A stretch of 64,000 bases of DNA from positions 32,424-96,423 of the forward strand of contig NZ_SRYG01000009.1 in NCBI RefSeq assembly GCF_004793885.1, in the 5' to 3' direction. Shown one piece after another: positions 34,172 to 43,038 of this stretch. Position 1 is the first letter of the stretch. Every line of letters starts with the position of its first letter. The position numbers were made by a program, and so were the translations under genes. Source of the DNA: Dubosiella muris. Lineage in GTDB: Bacteria > Bacillota_I > Bacilli_A > Erysipelotrichales > Erysipelotrichaceae. Below the pieces are notes generated by a model. It searched no databases. It saw only the letters and a list, made by a program, of their open reading frames with translations, and was not told the origin of the DNA.

Positions 34172-36061
34172 CTAGTTGTTTTGCCCGCCAGGCAGTTCGG
34201 CCGGCTTGTTCAGGATTTCCATGAACTGCTCGCCGGTAATCGTTTCCTGTTCGTACAGGTATTTGGCGAGTTCATGCAGTTTCATTTTGTTGTCGGAAAG
34301 AATCTGGTACGCGTCGTTGTACGCCTTTTTGATCAAGTCGATGACTTCCTGGTCGATTTGCGCCGCGGTTTCATTCGAGCAGGCGAGCGTCGTGTCGCCA
34401 CCCAAATACGCGTTGTTGACCGTTTCCAGAGCGGTCATGCCGAAGTGATCCGACATGCCCAGCCGCGTGATCATGGCGCGGGCAAGCTTGGTCGCCTGCT
34501 CGATATCGTTGCTGGCGCCGCTTGTGATCGAGTTGAAGATAAGATCCTCGGCAGCGCGTCCGCCACAATACGTCATGATGCGCTGGTACGCCTCTTCTTT
34601 GGAAAGCAGATTCGTTTCCTCTTCCTCGACTTGCATCGTGTATCCAAGCGCGCCCTTCGTGCGCGGAATAATCGTGATCTTGTGCACCGGCGCCGTGTTT
34701 TTCGACTTGGCGGCGACCAGGGCGTGGCCAATCTCGTGATAGGAAACGATCATTCGTTCCTTTGGCGAGATGACGGCGCCTTTTTTCTGCTCGCCGGCGA
34801 TAACGGTTTCAATCGCCTCTTCCAAATCGCGCTGCGTCACCTGCTTGCGTCCGTCGCGGACAGCGAGCAGCGCGCCCTCGTTAATAATATTGGCCAAATC
34901 GGCACCGCTCGATCCGGCAGCCGCTCGGGCAACCGCGTTGTAGTCGATTTCCGGCGACGCTTTCACATTGGCGGCGTGCAGCTTCAAGATGGCTTCGCGC
35001 CCTTGCAAGTCCGGCAGTTCCACCGGAATGCGGCGGTCGAAACGTCCAGGACGGGTCAGGGCCGCGTCCAGCGTGTCGGGCCGGTTGGTCGCCGCCAGCA
35101 GGACGACGCCTTTCGATCCGTCGAATCCATCCATTTCGGCCAGCAGCTGGTTGAGCGTCTGCTCGCGCTCGTCGTTGCCGGAAATACCGCCCGAGTCACG
35201 TTTTTTCCCGACGGTGTCGATCTCGTCGATGAAGACGATGCATGGCGCTTTTTCGCGCGCCTGCTTGAACAGGTCACGCACTTTGGCGGCGCCACGTCCG
35301 ACAAACATTTCGACAAATTCCGAACCGGAAATCGAGAAGAACGGCACGCCCGCCTCGCCAGCAACCGCTTTGGCAAGCAAGGTTTTACCAGTTCCCGGAG
35401 GACCGACAAGCAGCGCACCTTTTGGCATCTTCGCGCCGATTTCCTGATACTTTTTCGGATTGTTCAAAAAGTCGACGATTTCTTTCAAGTTGTCTTTGGC
35501 TTCCTCCTGGCCGGCAACGTCCTTGAAGGTCGTTTTTGTCTTTTCGCCGACATACACCTTGGCGTTGCTTTTGCCCAGGTTGCCCATGCCAAAACCACTG
35601 CCGAATCCACCACCCTGGGTGAAGGACATCTGGTCTGGCATGTCGCCCATTTTCTTTTGCATGCGGCGAAAAAACCACGTGCCCAGTCCCCACAAAATGA
35701 GGAGCGGCAGGAAAAACGAGATCAGCGACATGAGAATTGGGTTCATTTGACTGGTCGGAACCTGGGTGAACGTGGCACCCGAGTCGCGCAGGCGGTTGAC
35801 AAGGTCAGGATCGTTCATCGCCAGCGTTTCATAGCGCTGTTTTTCGTCGCCCTTGAGCGTGTACGTGATGGTGTTGTCCTGGATTTGGACTTTGTCGACT
35901 TTCTTTTCCTCCACCTGATCCAGGAACGTCGAATACGACTCGTCCTGAATGCTTTGGGAAGAGAGGAACGGCATCAGGACCCAGTTGAGGACCAGGATGA
36001 CGAGCAGGATGATCATATAGTAGTTGTAAAGCGATTTTTTTGACTTTTTATTTCGATTCAT
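34172..36061 (-). CDS. ftsH: ATP-dependent zinc metalloprotease FtsH
   Basis: A membrane AAA+ protease for quality control of membrane and regulatory proteins. The 629-residue protein has two membrane helices (about 14-34 and 105-126) around an extracytoplasmic domain. Walker A is GPPGTGKT (about 205), Walker B VFIDEID, and the second region of homology [19 protein letters not shown]. The zinc site is HEIGH (about 424), with the acidic third ligand region [12 protein letters not shown]. The usual HEAGH is HEIGH here. ATG 36061 is preceded by AAGGAG. The promoter carries a CIRCE-like element, suggesting HrcA heat-shock control. Confidence 0.97.
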   Translation of the reverse strand: MNRNKKSKKSLYNYYMIILLVILVLNWVLMPFLSSQSIQDESYSTFLDQVEEKKVDKVQIQDNTITYTLKGDEKQRYETLAMNDPDLVNRLRDSGATFTQVPTSQMNPILMSLISFFLPLLILWGLGTWFFRRMQKKMGDMPDQMSFTQGGGFGSGFGMGNLGKSNAKVYVGEKTKTTFKDVAGQEEAKDNLKEIVDFLNNPKKYQEIGAKMPKGALLVGPPGTGKTLLAKAVAGEAGVPFFSISGSEFVEMFVGRGAAKVRDLFKQAREKAPCIVFIDEIDTVGKKRDSGGISGNDEREQTLNQLLAEMDGFDGSKGVVLLAATNRPDTLDAALTRPGRFDRRIPVELPDLQGREAILKLHAANVKASPEIDYNAVARAAAGSSGADLANIINEGALLAVRDGRKQVTQRDLEEAIETVIAGEQKKGAVISPKERMIVSYHEIGHALVAAKSKNTAPVHKITIIPRTKGALGYTMQVEEEETNLLSKEEAYQRIMTYCGGRAAEDLIFNSITSGASNDIEQATKLARAMITRLGMSDHFGMTALETVNNAYLGGDTTLACSNETAAQIDQEVIDLIKKAYNDAYQILSDNKMKLHELAKYLYEQETITGEQFMEILNKPAELPGGQNN

Positions 36062-36088
36062 TCGAGTCTCCTTCTTAAAGTTAAACCC

Positions 36089-36116
36089 ATTATACATTCT
36101 TTTAGCAAAGTTTCAA
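36089..36116 (-). promoter_or_regulatory. ftsH promoter
   Basis: On the minus strand TTGAAA, a 16-nt spacer and a perfect TATAAT. The -35 lies inside the CIRCE-like spacer. Confidence 0.7.
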
Positions 36117-36128
36117 CAGGAGTGCTAA
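36102..36128. promoter_or_regulatory. CIRCE-like element (HrcA operator) at the ftsH promoter
   Basis: TTAGCAAAG, 9 nt, GAGTGCTAA. The CIRCE consensus is TTAGCACTC-N9-GAGTGCTAA: the right half is perfect, the left half matches six of nine, and the 9-nt spacing is exact. It overlaps the -35, as expected for repression. Confidence 0.65.
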
Positions 36129-36235
36129 CCAATGCATTATTTCACATAAATTTCATGGGAGGTTCCCATTGTAGCACAAGATGTTTAAAAGAAACCATAC
36201 ATTTTCTTCCGTTTGGACATTTCCGGGCACTTGTT

Positions 36236-36296
36236 CGAAAGCGCTTTAAAAATCGTGCGAAGCGGCGTTTTCATTTCCGTCCGGAGCCCGTATAAT
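36236..36296 (+). promoter_or_regulatory. Esterase promoter with cre-like site
   Basis: CGAAAGCGCTTTAA (36236-36249) resembles a CcpA cre box. It is followed by TTTTCA (36268-36273), a 17-nt spacer and a perfect TATAAT (36291-36296). Confidence 0.55.
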
Positions 36297-36338
36297 AAAG
36301 GCGAAAGTTTCACAGAAAGCATAGGAGGAGATTAGATT

Positions 36339-37082
36339 ATGATTGTTAAAATTCCTTTCCGCGTCGATCCCCTCGAGCGGGAAACGACGCTCCACGTCTA
36401 TGTTCCCGACGACTATGAGCAGCGGGACGAGCGCTATCCCGTCATGTACATGTACGATGGGCATAATTTATTCGACGACGGCGACGCCACATACGGGAAA
36501 TCGTGGGGACTGGCCGCGTTTTTAGCGCGTTACGACAAACCTTTTCTCGTAGTCGGAATCGAATGCGACCACCGCGGCCGCAACCGGCTCGACGAGTATT
36601 GTCCTTACGAGGTTCGCTCCTCGATTTTAGGAGAAATCCATGGCAAGGGGGAATTGTTCATGGACTGGGTCGTCAACACGCTCAAGCCTTACATTGACGA
36701 AAACTTCCGGACGTATCCGGATCGGGAGGCGACCGGCATCGCGGGCAGCTCGATGGGCGGGCTGATGGCGTATTACTCGGTCATTCGCTACAACAAGGTG
36801 TTTTCCAAAGCGGCGTGCTTGTCGCCTTCGCTGATGGTTTGCCCGGAGCAGCTGAAACACGAGATCAAAGAAGACTGGATCCATCCCGATACCCGGGTGT
36901 ATTTAAGTATGGGGACAAAAGAGTTTGGCTCAAGACACATTCAGCTCTTTCCGTATCTCGACCATTTCGCCCAGCTCGTCCAGCCGGCGATGACGAAGAC
37001 GCATGTCGTGCGGGATGGCGAGCACAACGAAGCGAGCTGGGAACAGCTGAACGAGGAATATTTTGACTATTTGTGGAAATGA
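36339..37082 (+). CDS. Alpha/beta-hydrolase, esterase family
   Basis: A 247-residue cytoplasmic hydrolase of the putative esterase (esterase D/IroE-like) family. The N-terminal VYVPDDYEQRDERYPVMYMYDGHNLF is typical. The nucleophile elbow is AGSSMGGLMA (Ser about 144), the catalytic His is probably in DGEHNEASW (about 230), and the acid may be in the MGTKEFG region. AGGAGG-like sequence precedes the ATG. Its natural ester is unknown. The next gene, an IlvD/Edd dehydratase, is separated by a terminator but close enough for partial readthrough. Confidence 0.8.
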   Translation: MIVKIPFRVDPLERETTLHVYVPDDYEQRDERYPVMYMYDGHNLFDDGDATYGKSWGLAAFLARYDKPFLVVGIECDHRGRNRLDEYCPYEVRSSILGEIHGKGELFMDWVVNTLKPYIDENFRTYPDREATGIAGSSMGGLMAYYSVIRYNKVFSKAACLSPSLMVCPEQLKHEIKEDWIHPDTRVYLSMGTKEFGSRHIQLFPYLDHFAQLVQPAMTKTHVVRDGEHNEASWEQLNEEYFDYLWK

Positions 37083-37084
37083 CG

Positions 37085-37110
37085 AAAAGGACGAGGCACT
37101 GTCCTTTTTT
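37085..37110 (+). terminator. Terminator between esterase and dehydratase genes
   Basis: AAAAGGAC and GTCCTTTT around 8 nt, ending in six T. It directly precedes the AGGAGG of the dehydratase gene, so that gene depends on readthrough or on masked termination. Confidence 0.75.
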
Positions 37111-37121
37111 AGGAGGAAGAA

Positions 37122-38879
37122 ATGAACAAAAAACCACTGCCTTCCCAGGCGACACGGGCGATCGCGCCCGAATGGGATCCGCTGCGGCGGGGAACGGGAT
37201 GGACGGACGCCGAATTGGCGAAACCGCAAATTTACATTCAAAGCACATTTGGCGACTCGCATCCGGGATCGGTCCATTTGGACCGGCTCGTGGAAGCGGC
37301 GCGTCTGGGCGTCGCGCAAGCGGGAGGCAAGGGCGCCCGCTATTTTACGACGGATATGTGCGATGGCGAAAGCCAGGGAACCGACGGAATCAACTATTCG
37401 CTGGCTTCCCGGGAAATGATGGCCAACCTCATCGAGATCCAGGCCGGCGCCACGCCCTTTGACGGCGGTCTTTTTATCGCCAGCTGCGATAAAGGGCTGC
37501 CCGCCTCGCTTATGGGGCTGGCGCGCGTCAACATTCCTTCGATCGTCGTGCCCGGTGGCGTGATGGCGGCCGGACCGGATTTGCTGACGCTCGAACAGCT
37601 GGGCATGTACTCGGCCCGGTACGAACGGGGCGAAATCGACAAGGAAACGCTGGATTGGGCGAAAGGAAACGCCTGTCCGGGATGCGGGGCGTGCTCCTTT
37701 ATCGGGACGGCGTCGACGATGCAAATTCTGGCGGAAGCGCTCGGACTCGCGCTGCCGGGCAGCGCGTTGCTGCCCGCCGATTCCCGGGATTTGGAGCAAT
37801 GCGCCCAGGAAGCGGGCCGGCGCATCGTGGACATGGCGCGCGAGCAGACGCTTTGTCCGCGCACCATCCTGACAAAGGAGGCGTTTGAAAACGCGATCCT
37901 TGTGCACGCGGCGATTTCGGGAAGCACGAACTCGCTGCTCCATTTGCCGGCGATCGCCCACGAGGCGGGAATTTCGATTGACGGGGACACGTTTGACAGA
38001 CTGCATCGCGACGCCCGCTATTTGCTGGATTTGCGCCCGGCTGGGCGCTGGCCGGCGGCGTTTTTTAGCGGAGCGGGCGGCGTTCCGGCCATCATGGAGG
38101 AAATCAAGGACCATCTGCATTTGGACTGCATGACCGTCACAGGCAAAAGCGTGGGGGAAAACTTGCGGTTGCTGCAAGAAAACGGATATTACGAGCGGTG
38201 CGCCCGTCGGCTGGAGGCGATCAACAGGCAATACGGCTTGCGATTGAAAAAGGAAGACATCATTCGCCCTTATGAAAAGGCGCTGGGCAAGGATGGCTCG
38301 ATCGCGGTGCTGAAAGGAAACCTGGCGCCGGAAGGCGCGGTGATCAAACATACTGCGTGTCCGCCGGTGATGTTTGAGGCGGTATTGCGGGCGCGTCCGT
38401 TTGACTCGGAAGAGGAAGCCATCCGGGCGGTTTTGAATCACGACATCAAGCCGGGGGACGCGGTGTTGATTCGCTACGAGGGGCCCAAAGGAAGCGGCAT
38501 GCCGGAAATGTTTTACACGTCGGAGGCGATTTCCTCGGACCGGGAGCTGGGGAAAACGATCGCGTTGATTACGGATGGTCGATTTTCGGGCGCGTCGACC
38601 GGCCCGGTCGTCGGTCATGTGTCGCCGGAAGCGCAGGCCGGCGGCCCGATTGCGCTTGTCGAGGAAGGCGACCTCATCCATTTGGACGTGAAGGGCCGGG
38701 TTTTGGAAATCGTCGGGATCCACGGACAGAAAAAAACGCCATCCGAAGTCGAGGCGGTTCTCCAGCAGCGAAAAGCGCGGTGGCAGGCGCGGCCAAGCCG
38801 GTATTCGTCGGGGGCGCTGGCTATTTTTTCCAAATTCGCGGTTTCGCCAATGAAGGGCGCCTACATCGAAATCGAATAA
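37122..38879 (+). CDS. IlvD/Edd-family dehydratase (probable sugar-acid dehydratase)
   Basis: A 585-residue iron-sulfur dehydratase. Family signatures: MCDGESQGTDGINYSLASREMM (given here as two adjoining motifs, about 70-91), SCDKGLPASLMGLARVNIPS, NACPGCGACSFIGTAST, and the C-terminal TDGRFSGASTGPVVGHVSPEA. Where classical IlvD has the first cluster Cys (PCN), this protein reads DSHPGSVHL; the CDG Cys resembles the Edd-type CDG. No other ilv gene is nearby and carbohydrate genes surround it. A sugar-acid dehydratase (xylonate, gluconate or similar) is therefore likelier than branched-chain biosynthesis, but the substrate is open. Two uxaC/eda genes at 15370 could use its product if it makes a keto-deoxy acid (speculation). 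Confidence 0.78.
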   Translation: MNKKPLPSQATRAIAPEWDPLRRGTGWTDAELAKPQIYIQSTFGDSHPGSVHLDRLVEAARLGVAQAGGKGARYFTTDMCDGESQGTDGINYSLASREMMANLIEIQAGATPFDGGLFIASCDKGLPASLMGLARVNIPSIVVPGGVMAAGPDLLTLEQLGMYSARYERGEIDKETLDWAKGNACPGCGACSFIGTASTMQILAEALGLALPGSALLPADSRDLEQCAQEAGRRIVDMAREQTLCPRTILTKEAFENAILVHAAISGSTNSLLHLPAIAHEAGISIDGDTFDRLHRDARYLLDLRPAGRWPAAFFSGAGGVPAIMEEIKDHLHLDCMTVTGKSVGENLRLLQENGYYERCARRLEAINRQYGLRLKKEDIIRPYEKALGKDGSIAVLKGNLAPEGAVIKHTACPPVMFEAVLRARPFDSEEEAIRAVLNHDIKPGDAVLIRYEGPKGSGMPEMFYTSEAISSDRELGKTIALITDGRFSGASTGPVVGHVSPEAQAGGPIALVEEGDLIHLDVKGRVLEIVGIHGQKKTPSEVEAVLQQRKARWQARPSRYSSGALAIFSKFAVSPMKGAYIEIE

Positions 38880-38935
38880 AAAGACGATCCGGGAAAGAAG
38901 ATCCATTTCTTTAAGAAAAAAAATCAATTTTTTTC

Positions 38936-38964
38936 TTGCGTTCGGGAGTGAAAAAGTGTATATT
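38936..38964 (+). promoter_or_regulatory. Promoter of 5S rRNA copy 1
   Basis: TTGCGT, 17 nt, TATATT, with A/T tracts upstream like an UP element. The 5S gene begins 9 nt after the -10, exactly where transcription should start. Confidence 0.8.
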
Positions 38965-38972
38965 CTTTCTTG

Positions 38973-39089
38973 GATTTAGTGATGATAGCGAAGAGGAAAT
39001 ACCTGTTCTCGTACCGAACACAGAAGTCAAGCTCTTCTGCGCCGACGATAGTTGGCTTCGCGCCTGCGAAAATAGGACGTTGCTAAGTC
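38973..39089 (+). rRNA. rrf: 5S ribosomal RNA, stand-alone copy 1
   Basis: A 117-nt 5S rRNA. Conserved blocks are ATAGCGAAGAGG, ACCGAACACAGAAGTCAAGC, GCGCCGACGATAGTTGG and AATAGGACGTTGC. The ends GATTTAG and CTAAGTC form helix I. No 16S or 23S lies within the flanking sequence, and it has its own promoter and terminator. Copy 2 at 42725 is identical. Short open frames across it are not coding. Confidence 0.96.
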
Positions 39090-39130
39090 TTTTTTTGTTG
39101 GCTGATCCCAAAAGGGGTCGGCCTTTTTTT
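39090..39130 (+). terminator. Terminators of 5S copy 1
   Basis: A T-run follows helix I directly. A second hairpin, GGCTGATCCC-AAAA-GGGGTCGGCC (with GT pairs), ends in seven T at 39124-39130. Confidence 0.8.
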
Positions 39131-39380
39131 GATGCAAGTCCCTGACGCGCGAAGGATGGTTTTCGCCTGATTTTCCGGCAAAATGAAACCGTTTTCCCTT
39201 TGGGCCTCCATAAATCAAAAAGGAACTGATTTTGATTTATTTAAAGGAAAAATGGGGATTTTATATTTTTTATCAAAATGTATCATAAAAAAGAGTACTT
39301 TAATTGATTTATTCATCGCAGGCCATTATGGTGAGAGGGAAGCTGGACCGTACAAAAAACCACAAAAACAAAAAATTGTA

Positions 39381-39506
39381 AACACGAGGGGTGACGTGTT
39401 CACAGGGGGTCGATTCGTCCAAAAGGACGATTTTTTTTAGAATACGCAAGATTTTGCGAAAGAACATGTCACCGATCGGACCGAGGGGGAAACCGGTGAT
39501 TTTTTT
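39381..39506 (+). promoter_or_regulatory. Leader with two successive terminator-like hairpins before the wall-protein gene
   Basis: The 440-base gap 39131-39571 holds AT-rich sequence and then two structures. TCGTCC-AAAA-GGACGA plus eight T lies at 39415-39438, and TCACCG…CGGTGA plus seven T at 39469-39506. AACACG/CGTGTT (39381-39400) could form an alternative. No upstream gene needs them, so a regulated leader or small RNA is possible. No riboswitch class is recognised. Confidence 0.5.
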
Positions 39507-39571
39507 GTGCGTGATTGGATGGAAAAGCGGATCGAGCGCAATGGAATCGGGCGCTCTAGAAAGGCGATCAA

Positions 39572-42538
39572 ATGGATAAATCAAGAAAAAGGCGCATAAG
39601 TCGCGGGACAGCGATGGCGGTTGCGCTTTCTTTATCGTGTACACCGGCGCTGGCCGCCTCGTTTGACGACGTGCAAAACGCCGTCGACGGGGACACGAGC
39701 GCGGGTGTTTGGATCGAGGATTCGGAAAAAGCGAATCATTACGGATACGGAGATAAAAATGCGGATACCGGGTATTATGGCGTGGAATCGTGGGGTGATG
39801 CGGCAAGCGCGGATGGTCGCACGGTGCAGCTTTACGAGGATGTCACGAAAGAAGACGGCACTCGCTCCGGCATCGAAGTGGGGGCGGAAGATGGCAACGT
39901 GTCGCTCGATTTGAACGGAAACGACATGGTATCCGACCACTATGACCCAGAGGAGGGGACAAGCGATAACGGAACGCCCGCACCGGGAAAAAGCTATGGC
40001 CCGGTTGTCAAAGTCGGCCAGGACGCCAATTTGACGATCAAAGACACAAGCAGCGAGGAAAACTAGCAGCAAGGCCATATTTCCGGTGGTTTCGGAGCGT
40101 GGGACGGCGACGGCGGAGTGCAAGTCGATGGCGGCACGGTCAATCTGGAAGGCGGAAACATTTCCAACAACGCCAGCTATGTGGATGGCGGCGGTATTGG
40201 CGTCAAAAATGGCGGGACCCTTCATATGAGCGGCGGAAGCGTGCGCGACAACCAGCATGGCGGCGTTCGGGTTTCCGGCAACGAAAGTGCCTTTCATATG
40301 ACGGGTGGAACGATCACCGGAAACAATGGACAGGGCATCCATGTGGCGAATGGTTCCCAAGTAACGTTCGATAACGGAGAAATCACGAAAAATAAAAACT
40401 CGGGTATCTATTTTGAAGATGGCGGCGATTTGACGATGAATGGCGGCACGATTCGCGACAACAAGTCCACCGTGAATGGCGGCGGGATTTATTTGGAAGG
40501 GCGCTCGACGCTGACTCTTAACGACGGTTTGATTGCCGGCAACGAGGCGGGCTATTCGGGTGGCGGCATCGGCGGCGGAAGCGTTGTCATGAACGGGGGC
40601 ACGATTACCCGAAACCGCGCGCAGCATTTTGGCGGTGGAATCAACAGCAATCAAGTGACGATGGAAAATGGTTCGATCACGGGCAACATCGCCGAAGAAA
40701 ACGGTGGTGGCGGCGTGTCCGCGAAAGATTTCACGATGAACGATGGCTTGATTCAAGGCAACACGGCCGATTATGGCGGCGGACTCAACGTGTCCCGACA
40801 AATGCGCCTGCATGGCGGCACGATTGCCGACAACATTGCGACCGGCAGCGAGGGTGGCGGAATCCATCTGGCGGGCAACGGCGTGATCGAGGCGCAAAAC
40901 GGCAACGTGTCCATTCGCGGCAACAAGACGCTCACAAAAGACGACCTTGGCGGCGGCGGGATTTACGTCAACGCGTCCGGACGTCTGGAACTGATGAATG
41001 TCGTCATCACACAGAACACGGCGGGTACGATGGGTGGCGGTCTGGCCGCGTGCCATACGGGACGAAATTTCGTGTATGCCACGGATGGCGGCGCGATTTT
41101 TGACAACACGGCCAACGGCGTGGCGCTGGAAACGTATTTCAAAGTCAACAACGACGTCGATGGCGGCGACATTTGGAAATCGTGGACCCCGGCGCAGCGG
41201 AAGTTGTTTATGCGCGCGGCCAACGATATTTTCACGGCGGGTGTGAATGGCTATGGCGATTCGTACAACCGGGACTACAACGCCGGCGCGCTGTTTGGCA
41301 ACGTCATGCTCGGCTATGGAAAGCAAATGGACGATTTGGAAAATATGACGACCGAGCAAATGCAGGATGTGGCGAAACACTTAAGCAACTACACCGGCTA
41401 TCGAGTATCGGTGGCCGAGCCCGATAAGCTCAACGAAGTTGACGCTGGCAACAACGGAACGATTTATAGCGACCGCTTCCTCGTTTTGACGGCCCATCCA
41501 TCCGAAGAGGGAAAGCGGGCCGCGATGGAAAACGGAAACGTGTTCATTACGGACAATGAAGCGGTATACAACGATGGGGGCGGGATCGCCAACAACGGGA
41601 TTTTGATCATTGGCAAGGAAACCCAGGGGATCAGCACGATGCCGGATATCTTTCTCGCCAAAACGTGGCTGAATACCGAAGGCCAGCAAAACGAGTTGAG
41701 AGGCGACGACTTCTCTTTCGAGCTGAAAGGTGGCCAGGTCGCCGATGAAAACGGCCAGGCGATCGAAAACGCCGAGCGGAAAACACTGAAAGTCAAAAAC
41801 GACGCGGAGGGCAACGCGGCATTTGAAATGTTCAGCAACGGTTTTTTGACGAAGCCGGGCACCTATCAGTTTACCTTGCATGAAAACCGGGATGAAAGCC
41901 TGGAAAAAGCCGGATTGCGTTTCGACCAGTCCGAATACCGCATCACGCTGAACACCCGCATCGAGGAGAAAACCGGAACAATCGCGCACAAACCGTATAA
42001 AGTGAAAACGCTCGTTTTGGATTCCTGCAAAGTCGAACGGACAAAAGACGCGGAGGGCAGGACGCTGGAAACGCCGGAAACGCTTGACTTCAAGACGGGC
42101 GACCGCGTTCGATTTGAAAACACGACTCGTCCGGAAGAGCCGGAAAAACCAGTAGACCCAGTTGATCCGGTCGATCCGACCGACCCGTTTGAACCGGAAT
42201 TTCCGGTGGAACCCGTGGATCCGGTCAATCCGGATGATTCAAAGAAACCGGTACAGCCGGAAGAACCATCAAACAAAGATCAAAAGATGCCGGAAAACCC
42301 GACGGAACAAAACGACAAGGAACAACATCGCGAGTCATCGAAAAAATCGGCAAGCCTGGTTTCGACTTCGACAACGCGACAAAAAACAAAGGCTTCCGGC
42401 ATCGCGCGTGCTTCCAAGACAAAGAAATCTCCAAACACAGGCGTATCTTTGATGACAAAACTGCATGAAAATCTCATCGCGCTTTCCGGGCTTGGTATTG
42501 CGGGATTGTGGTTTGGACGAAAAAAGAAACAAAAATAG
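39572..42538 (+). pseudogene. Beta-helix wall-anchored adhesin interrupted by an in-frame amber stop
   Basis: Two open frames (39572-40066 and 40118-42538) are in the same frame and join across a single TAG at 40064-40066; the codons around it read EEN-stop-QQGHISGG without a shift. The whole reading frame would encode about 987 residues. It has a signal peptide (ALSLSCTPALA) and an N-terminal domain (DLNGNDMVSDH). A long right-handed beta-helix follows, with GGTITGNNG/NGGGIY-type repeats (about 175-490). Next is a streptococcal-pilin-type isopeptide domain (FSFELKGG … GTYQFTLHE, about 700-850), a Pro/Asp PVDPVDP linker, then SPNTG, a hydrophobic helix and KKKQK. Downstream sequence is intact, so the stop is recent, phase-variable or suppressed. 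A single base change (for example CAG to TAG) explains it. Confidence 0.82.
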
Positions 42539-42603
42539 AAAGAGAGTGGGAAGGGACGTGACCCCGTGGTTTTGGAGAAGGTCCAAAAAATTTCCCCGAT
42601 CTG

Positions 42604-42638
42604 AAGAAGATGTTGATACGATTCGACATCTTCTTTTC
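42604..42638 (+). terminator. Terminator of the wall-protein gene
   Basis: AAGAAGATGT and ACATCTTCTT around 12 nt, followed by TTC. Confidence 0.65.
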
Positions 42639-42688
42639 ATTTGAAAAGAGAAATTTTAAAGAAAAAATAAAAAAAGTGAAATTTCCTC

Positions 42689-42717
42689 TTGCGTTTAACG
42701 TGGAAAAAGCGTATATT
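42689..42717 (+). promoter_or_regulatory. Promoter of 5S rRNA copy 2
   Basis: TTGCGT, 17 nt, TATATT, the same boxes and spacing as copy 1, with an A-rich stretch upstream. The 5S gene starts 8 nt after the -10. Confidence 0.8.
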
Positions 42718-42724
42718 AATCAAG

Positions 42725-42841
42725 GATTTAGTGATGATAGCGAAGAGGAAATACCTGTTCTCGTACCGAACACAGAAGTCAAGCTCTTCTGCGCCGACGA
42801 TAGTTGGCTTCGCGCCTGCGAAAATAGGACGTTGCTAAGTC
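42725..42841 (+). rRNA. rrf: 5S ribosomal RNA, stand-alone copy 2
   Basis: Identical over 117 nt to the copy at 38973. It is again isolated from 16S and 23S, with its own promoter and terminator. The two copies lie in direct orientation 3.7 kb apart and bracket the wall-protein pseudogene. Confidence 0.96.
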
Positions 42842-42889
42842 TTTTTTTTATGTTAGAAAGCCGGTCAATCGAAGGATGGCCGGCTTTTT
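42842..42889 (+). terminator. Terminators of 5S copy 2
   Basis: An eight-T run follows helix I. Then AAAGCCGG and CCGGCTTT form a hairpin (42857-42887) ending in T residues. Confidence 0.8.
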
Positions 42890-42891
42890 AA

Positions 42892-43038
42892 TCAGTCGTC
42901 TTTTTTAGAATGGTCGAATTTTTCCTGGTACTCATCCAATGAGTACATTTTCTGGTCCTCGTTTTCCGGTTCCTGGCATGCCGAAAGCGTGCACATCAAA
43001 ATGGCACCGGCAATCCACATCCAATTTCTTTTTTTCAT
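42892..43038 (-). CDS. Small lipoprotein, 48 residues
   Basis: A short gene on the minus strand encoding a protein that starts MKKRNWMWIAGAILMC and has a lipobox LSAC (Cys at residue 21), followed by an acidic tail (CQEPENEDQKMYSLDEYQ). AAAGGAAAA precedes the ATG by about 10 nt. Signal, lipobox and ribosome site together make it credible despite its length. I do not recognise a family. It is convergent with 5S copy 2. Confidence 0.7.
   Translation of the reverse strand: MKKRNWMWIAGAILMCTLSACQEPENEDQKMYSLDEYQEKFDHSKKDD

Noticed and set aside
34139-36043. 634-codon open frame on the plus strand opposite ftsH
   Set aside because: It is antisense to an undoubted ftsH gene, has no domain signature and no ribosome site; it results from GC-rich codon use on the other strand.
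36930-38927. 665-codon open frame antisense to the dehydratase
   Set aside because: Composition is Arg/His-rich shadow sequence, and the sense strand encodes a well-conserved dehydratase.
38936-39145. Open frames across 38936-39145 and 42610-42891 sharing identical residues
   Set aside because: The shared segment is 5S rRNA, not protein; the identity comes from the RNA gene.
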